Position numbers and translations under genes: made by a program. Positions 59,499 through 64,000 of a DNA stretch of 64,000 nt are shown one piece after another. The stretch comes from Sorghum bicolor. Lineage: Eukaryota; Streptophyta; Magnoliopsida; Poales; Poaceae. Position 1 is the first letter of the stretch, and each line of letters begins with the position of its first letter. Under the pieces are notes generated by a model. It had not been told where the DNA came from. It searched no databases and worked only from the letters and a program-made list of their open reading frames with translations. Location: the NCBI RefSeq assembly GCF_000003195.3, contig NC_012872.2, positions 4,402,001 to 4,466,000 on the forward strand, read 5' to 3'.

Positions 59499-62453
59499 CT
59501 ACATAGTACTATACCAAATAGCTAGACGGACACACACACACACATGTTACTATGTTAGCACTATGGAATGTTTTATTTGATGGTCGCTCGCACATGTTTT
59601 AATTTATATAATGTAATAGAAAATATATAGTACATAAAAAGTGAAAATGATGCTATGCAGTAGAAAATATGCCACTTAAGAACTTCTGCCACAAGAAAAC
59701 CAAACTCATAGACTAAAATTTATATATAAGAAAACAATGGGGCAAGTCCGACCAGATTTAGCTATGTTGTCATAGTAGTATACCAATGTTTGGAGGAGAA
59801 GGTCAAAGTGGCAGTATAGGCACAAAGATCCAATAGGACAATTAATGGCCATGGGTTTTAAGACTAATTTTGACATCCTACTGTTGTTCGAGTGTTTTTT
59901 TGTCATGTAACTCTAAAGTAAGAAAAATGTTAACTGTTAATATTGGACAAGTTTAGCCATCTAACGGGTTTCAACTGCAATATTGTATTTTTTTTCAAAT
60001 ATAATAAACTAGTTTATTTTCTAAATAATCCTACATAACTCATTTTTAAATTAAAAGATGTATGAAATTAATATCAATATTTTCTAAATGTGTGTATTGG
60101 TGATATACTTTTGGTTACTGGGCTCCCACTTATAGATGTTTATATTGTTTTTATTGCTCATAGTCATGCTTATTATTATTTGAATAATAATGTTTCGCTT
60201 TATTAAAACTATAGATCGACCAAGAGAATCCATACTCGATGTCTAGTACCAATAGACACATTATATTTTCATATAATGTGTGTTGTAATTTTAGAAAATT
60301 TGTTTAACAAAATAGCATCACCAACACGGGAGAGAGAAATGTGTGTGTGAGAGAGAGAGCTAGAATAAGCTATTTTTTTCCGCTCTATCCTCACTCATAT
60401 GTTTGTGAAAGAAAAAAGAAAAATAACTTCATCCATAAAGCTATTTTGGAATAGGTATTTGACAAAAAAACAGCCCACAAACTTTGGTTATGTTGAATTA
60501 AAAGAGCAAACATCTATATCTATAGCTATTTATAAAGAGGCAAAATTTCAGTCTACCCACCTTATTTATGTCCGCCAGCGTCGGATCTGAATCGGCCGAT
60601 CAACGTTGGGAAGAGGAAAAAAAGAATATAAGCTTTTCTAGAGTTTCCAATGCAAAATCTCTTGATTATTGACAATACACATCAGAGTATGTTGAGAATA
60701 ACGAAAATACAGGGGCCTAGATGCAAAGTGTTTATCCTATTAGTTTATGTTTTCTTTTATTCTTTAAATCGACTGAAAATTGATAAATGCATAGTAATTT
60801 ATAGAAAAAAACTAAAAATTACAAAACAATTTTTTTCAGCTCCACATATGTAGATTCATGTATTAAACAAAAAAATCATAAATTTTAGTATATTTTTTTG
60901 CTGGAGATGCTTCCCTATTCTTTTTAGTGTAAAATTGAAATTATAATTATCTTGCTCTAATTATTATGAAAATTTTATGGTAGCCTATTTAATGTGATGC
61001 TTGATTTGTGGTAAAAGTTTTAGCATCATTCCTGCATATCTCACTGATTTACTAATTTACATAGATTTATGCTTGCTAAATAGTTTACAATCAATTTAAC
61101 TATGTAAAAATAAAAAAAGATGCTTTCACTACCTTGACACGATGTGTTGTTATGTCATATGGACACTTCATACGCCCATGTATTCATAATCTATATACAT
61201 TTAACTGATATATCATATTTCATAGGAATCCTATAAATAAAAAAATAAAGCTAGCAACAAACTTCTCATGTTTTAATATAATACTAAGGTATATTAAGAG
61301 ATAATATTAGAGTAAAATAAGGTTTGACTAATTTCTATTTTTTTATTAAATAAATATGTAAATATTACTATCTAATACCATAGATGTCATGGTTATCAAT
61401 AAAATAAACCATGGACTTTAAATTTTATTAAAAAAATATAAATAGTTATGTAATATTATATCATCATTTTTTATGTCCATTTGATATTTTTCTTCCATTG
61501 CAATGCACATGTATATTTGCTAGTGATATGCACAAAGTTAGCCATCACGAGGATTATTTTCCAATAAAAAGAAGCGGGCTACCGTGCTGGGGCCATGATA
61601 ACTTGATAGGGCCTTGTGGCCTTTCAGGCTGTCTGTATCCTTTTCCTTAAATACAAGCCCATGTAAATTGGTCTTAAAATGTCACCAGTTAAAGCCCAGA
61701 AGAACAGCCCATGTAAGTTGATCCACTATATACGCACGGGCTGATAGGCCCGTGTCCCAAAACATCTCAGCCAACCCATACGCCACCGCATAACACCGAA
61801 TGGCCGAATGGGCTCATCTAGAGCAAATTAGAGAGACTCGGATATTTTTTCGCCTTCACAAAATGGACTTCGCACTTTTGGCATTTTTTTATGTCTCACA
61901 TGTATGTCATCGACTTGGCGACAGTCTGAAATTAGAAAAAAATTTACGTGATCTCCCAAACTATATTACTACTTCACCTTTCAAACTATAAAACTGAATA
62001 TTCTATCTCTTAAACTTTCAAAACCGATCAAATAACCTGTCGAGTAGTTTTGGAGAGTGGTTTTGTCTTTCTCTTTTTTATTTATTTCTGTTGAATCTTT
62101 AAAAAATCATAAGAAATCATAGAAAAATCATAAAATGTAAAATCTAATCTTGTTGGACTCCACATTAGTAGATCTATACTGTGAACATATAATATGGTAC
62201 GCTTTAGTACAGAGTTTTTGCTATAGCTTTAGATCTATATTTTTATAATTAATTAGAATAATTCATATATGTAGTTTCTATGGTTAAATTGTGGTGAAAT
62301 TTTTATAGTGAGCTCATTATTGTATGCTTGAACTATAGTAAAAAGTTTCGTACCCATTGGATCACGTATAACTTAGTTATAGTTGTATCTTTATTCTTGT
62401 TAAATCTATGCTTTATCTATAACTAAGTTATATATGTCCAATGAAATATAGTT
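59499..62453. other. AT-rich intergenic sequence, no gene recognised
   Basis: Short frames only. There is a (CA)n run at 59,531-59,544 and a GA run near 60,348-60,358. A short stretch at 61,540-61,800 is richer in GC but shows no feature. Confidence 0.5.
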
Positions 62454-62575
62454 AAAGAGTAATTTGCGAGACGAATCTTTTAAGTCTATTTAGTCTATGA
62501 TTAGATACTAATTATCAAATAAAATAAAAATACTACGGTATATATTAAACTTTAACCCTCCAACCAAACACACAC
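62454..62575. mobile_element. MITE fragment related to the copy at 22,971
   Basis: Shares the signature tgcgagacgaatctttta and ccaaacacacac end region with the MITE that the LTR element entered. Its left part is not found. Confidence 0.45.
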
Positions 62576-62689
62576 TACTAAAATCAATGCATCGGGGGTC
62601 TTCTATTCCAGTTAATTTCCTATACCCATCCAAAGACCAATGCTGTAAACCTTCATATGTTTTGCAGTAGCAATCGTGTGGAATTCTTA

Positions 62690-63034
62690 GGCCATCCGCA
62701 ATAATTATCAAATAGCTAGTTAGTAATAATTTTATTGGCTCTCAATAGCACTTTACAAATAGTTAGCGTGATGATGTTTAAAAATAATAAAAAGTAGCAC
62801 TTCCATTGGCTATCGAGGAGAGAGATCAAATAGCTAGCGGCTTTCTAATAGCTAATCTAGCATGATCTTCTAAAAATAACTCTCTCATAATACTCTCCAC
62901 AATAGCTAGCGACTTCCTATGACTACCGACTTCCTAAGCTAGCTATTTATAAATGGTAATTGAGAGCCAATAACATTCTTCCTAGAGATCAAGAGATCAA
63001 ATAGTTAGCGATTTGAATACTATTGCGAACGCCC
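62690..63034. mobile_element. Tourist-type (PIF/Harbinger) MITE
   Basis: Left ggccatccgcaata and right tattgcgaacgccc are imperfect inverted ends, flanked by TTA on both sides (62687-62689, 63035-63037). Inverted similarity continues inward (atcaaatagctag against ctaactatttgat when inverted). The length is 345 bp. A TTA duplication and GGCC-like ends are typical of Tourist MITEs. Confidence 0.75.
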
Positions 63035-63037
63035 TTA

Positions 63038-63717
63038 TGCTTTTACTATTCCTATGTTTTTGCGTTCCTGTGTTCCAGAGAGGGACTTAAACGTGATTGG
63101 TAAAACAAAAAATCAACCCTATAGTTCGTTCCCCCCTTTGGGGGCGGGGGGGGTTTACTTAAACGTGGATTTTTTTTTGTGGACCCTAAAAAGTTCGGAA
63201 GCGAGAGGTCTGATGAAAATTCTGTCAGAACAGAGTCCTAGATAGTCGACGCAGTGATGATTCTTCGGGATGGCATGAGCACAGGTCCACAGCAGGATAA
63301 GCGGAGCCCGGCACCGGCAACGACGGCTGCTGTGCTTCCGCGCCACGCCGAGTTGCTCACATGGGACGTGCAGTGGCCTGTTCATGGAGGCCAACGGTGG
63401 CAGCAGAGCAAAGCAAAGCACAGCCGGGCCATTTCCTCTGGGGTCTGGGCGCCGCCGCGTGCGTAGTTCGGGGAGTGCTGCTGCTGCCGGCTCACGGGCT
63501 CACCCAAACTTGTCCTCGCTTTGGCATGCCACGCCCACGCCGCCTGTGCTCTCTGCCGTCTGTCCCCGGCGCCTCGCGGGCATCACTAACCTTTGTCCTT
63601 GGCCACGTCAGCTCCGCGTCGTGATGCTAATCGGATCCCTTTCTTTTCGCCGGCAGCCATTAGCCATCGATGAGCTGGTGATCTGCGGGACTGCTGACAT
63701 ATACGAAGAAGAAGGGT
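63038..63717. other. Intergenic, partly GC-rich
   Basis: A G-run lies at 63,128-63,152 and a GC-rich part at 63,290-63,620 with overlapping frames on both strands and no domain. No gene is supported. Confidence 0.45.
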
Positions 63718-63930
63718 ACCGTCCTAAAAAAATTTTGACGTTTTTGGCTTCATTTGACTGTTGGTTTTATTCAAAATTCTTTCATAAATTATAAAATAAA
63801 TAAATATTAAAATATATTTAATAATAAAAGAAATCATAACAAGATAGATTATATTTATATAAAAGTTTGAATAAGACGGATGAGCAAATACAAGTCGAAA
63901 ATGAAATTTTTTTTGAGGGAGGGAGTCGTA
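63718..63930. mobile_element. Stowaway-like MITE, degenerate
   Basis: Left taccgtcctaaaaaaatttt and right tttttgagggagggagtcg followed by TA, with inverted AT-rich interior (ttttgacgttttt against aagtcgaaaatg). It fits Stowaway ends but with several mismatches. Confidence 0.45.
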
Positions 63931-64000
63931 CACACTGTTGTGTGTGTAGTGTGTACCAACGTGCATGCTGCATGCACTATGCATATGCGTCTTTTGTGAT

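Overview
The window looks like grass nuclear DNA. Three things support this: a GC-rich cytochrome P450 gene with GC-rich exons, several MITEs of the kind whose ends read GGCCTTGTTTAG, and the nested Helitron, CACTA and Ty3/Gypsy elements typical of grass intergenic space. The MITE families suggest an Andropogoneae-like genome (sorghum, sugarcane, Miscanthus). That is an inference from texture, not a database match.

Layout. (1) 1-4.73 kb: the 3' part of an autonomous-type Helitron, cut by the left window edge. It encodes a Rep/helicase with introns, broken by a 1-nt frameshift, and ends at a degenerate 3' hairpin. (2) 5.66-16.71 kb: a CACTA (En/Spm-type) transposon with its genes on the minus strand. 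It holds an apparently intact 8-exon gene for a TNP1-like protein with a C-terminal Ulp1-type cysteine protease, a TNP2-type transposase gene with a large internal deletion, and an intact 2-exon gene for a 130-aa GRF-zinc-finger protein. Arrays of 'TTTAGCACCGGTT'-type repeats lie at both ends and, unexpectedly, also in the middle. (3) 16.7-23.2 kb: gene-poor DNA with MITEs. (4) 23.17-36.95 kb: a 13.8-kb Ty3/Gypsy element that looks like the Tat lineage. It has two RNase H-like regions, and an antisense spliced gene lies between pol and the 3' LTR. Gag, pol and the antisense gene are all broken, yet the two LTRs differ by only about 1.7% by eye. (5) 37-44.5 kb: intergenic MITEs and simple repeats. 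(6) 44.71-47.63 kb: the only host gene I can support, a complete 5-exon cytochrome P450 of 529 aa that resembles the brassinosteroid-inactivating CYP734A family. (7) 47.6-64 kb: no recognisable coding gene. It contains a GC-rich island at about 57.05-57.78 kb that may be a promoter or first exon, a foldback element with a 9-bp target duplication (Mutator type), a Tourist-type MITE with TTA duplications, and Stowaway-type MITEs.

How the parts relate. The transposon genes serve their own elements. The CACTA pair (TNP1/Ulp1 intact, TNP2 deleted) means this copy could not supply its own transposase but could still make its accessory proteins. The P450 would act in the ER to inactivate brassinosteroids. 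I found no prokaryotic-style operon, CRISPR array, rRNA or tRNA gene. The least explained observations are the internal CACTA repeat array beside the protease gene, the GRF-finger gene carried by the transposon, and the antisense gene of the retrotransposon.
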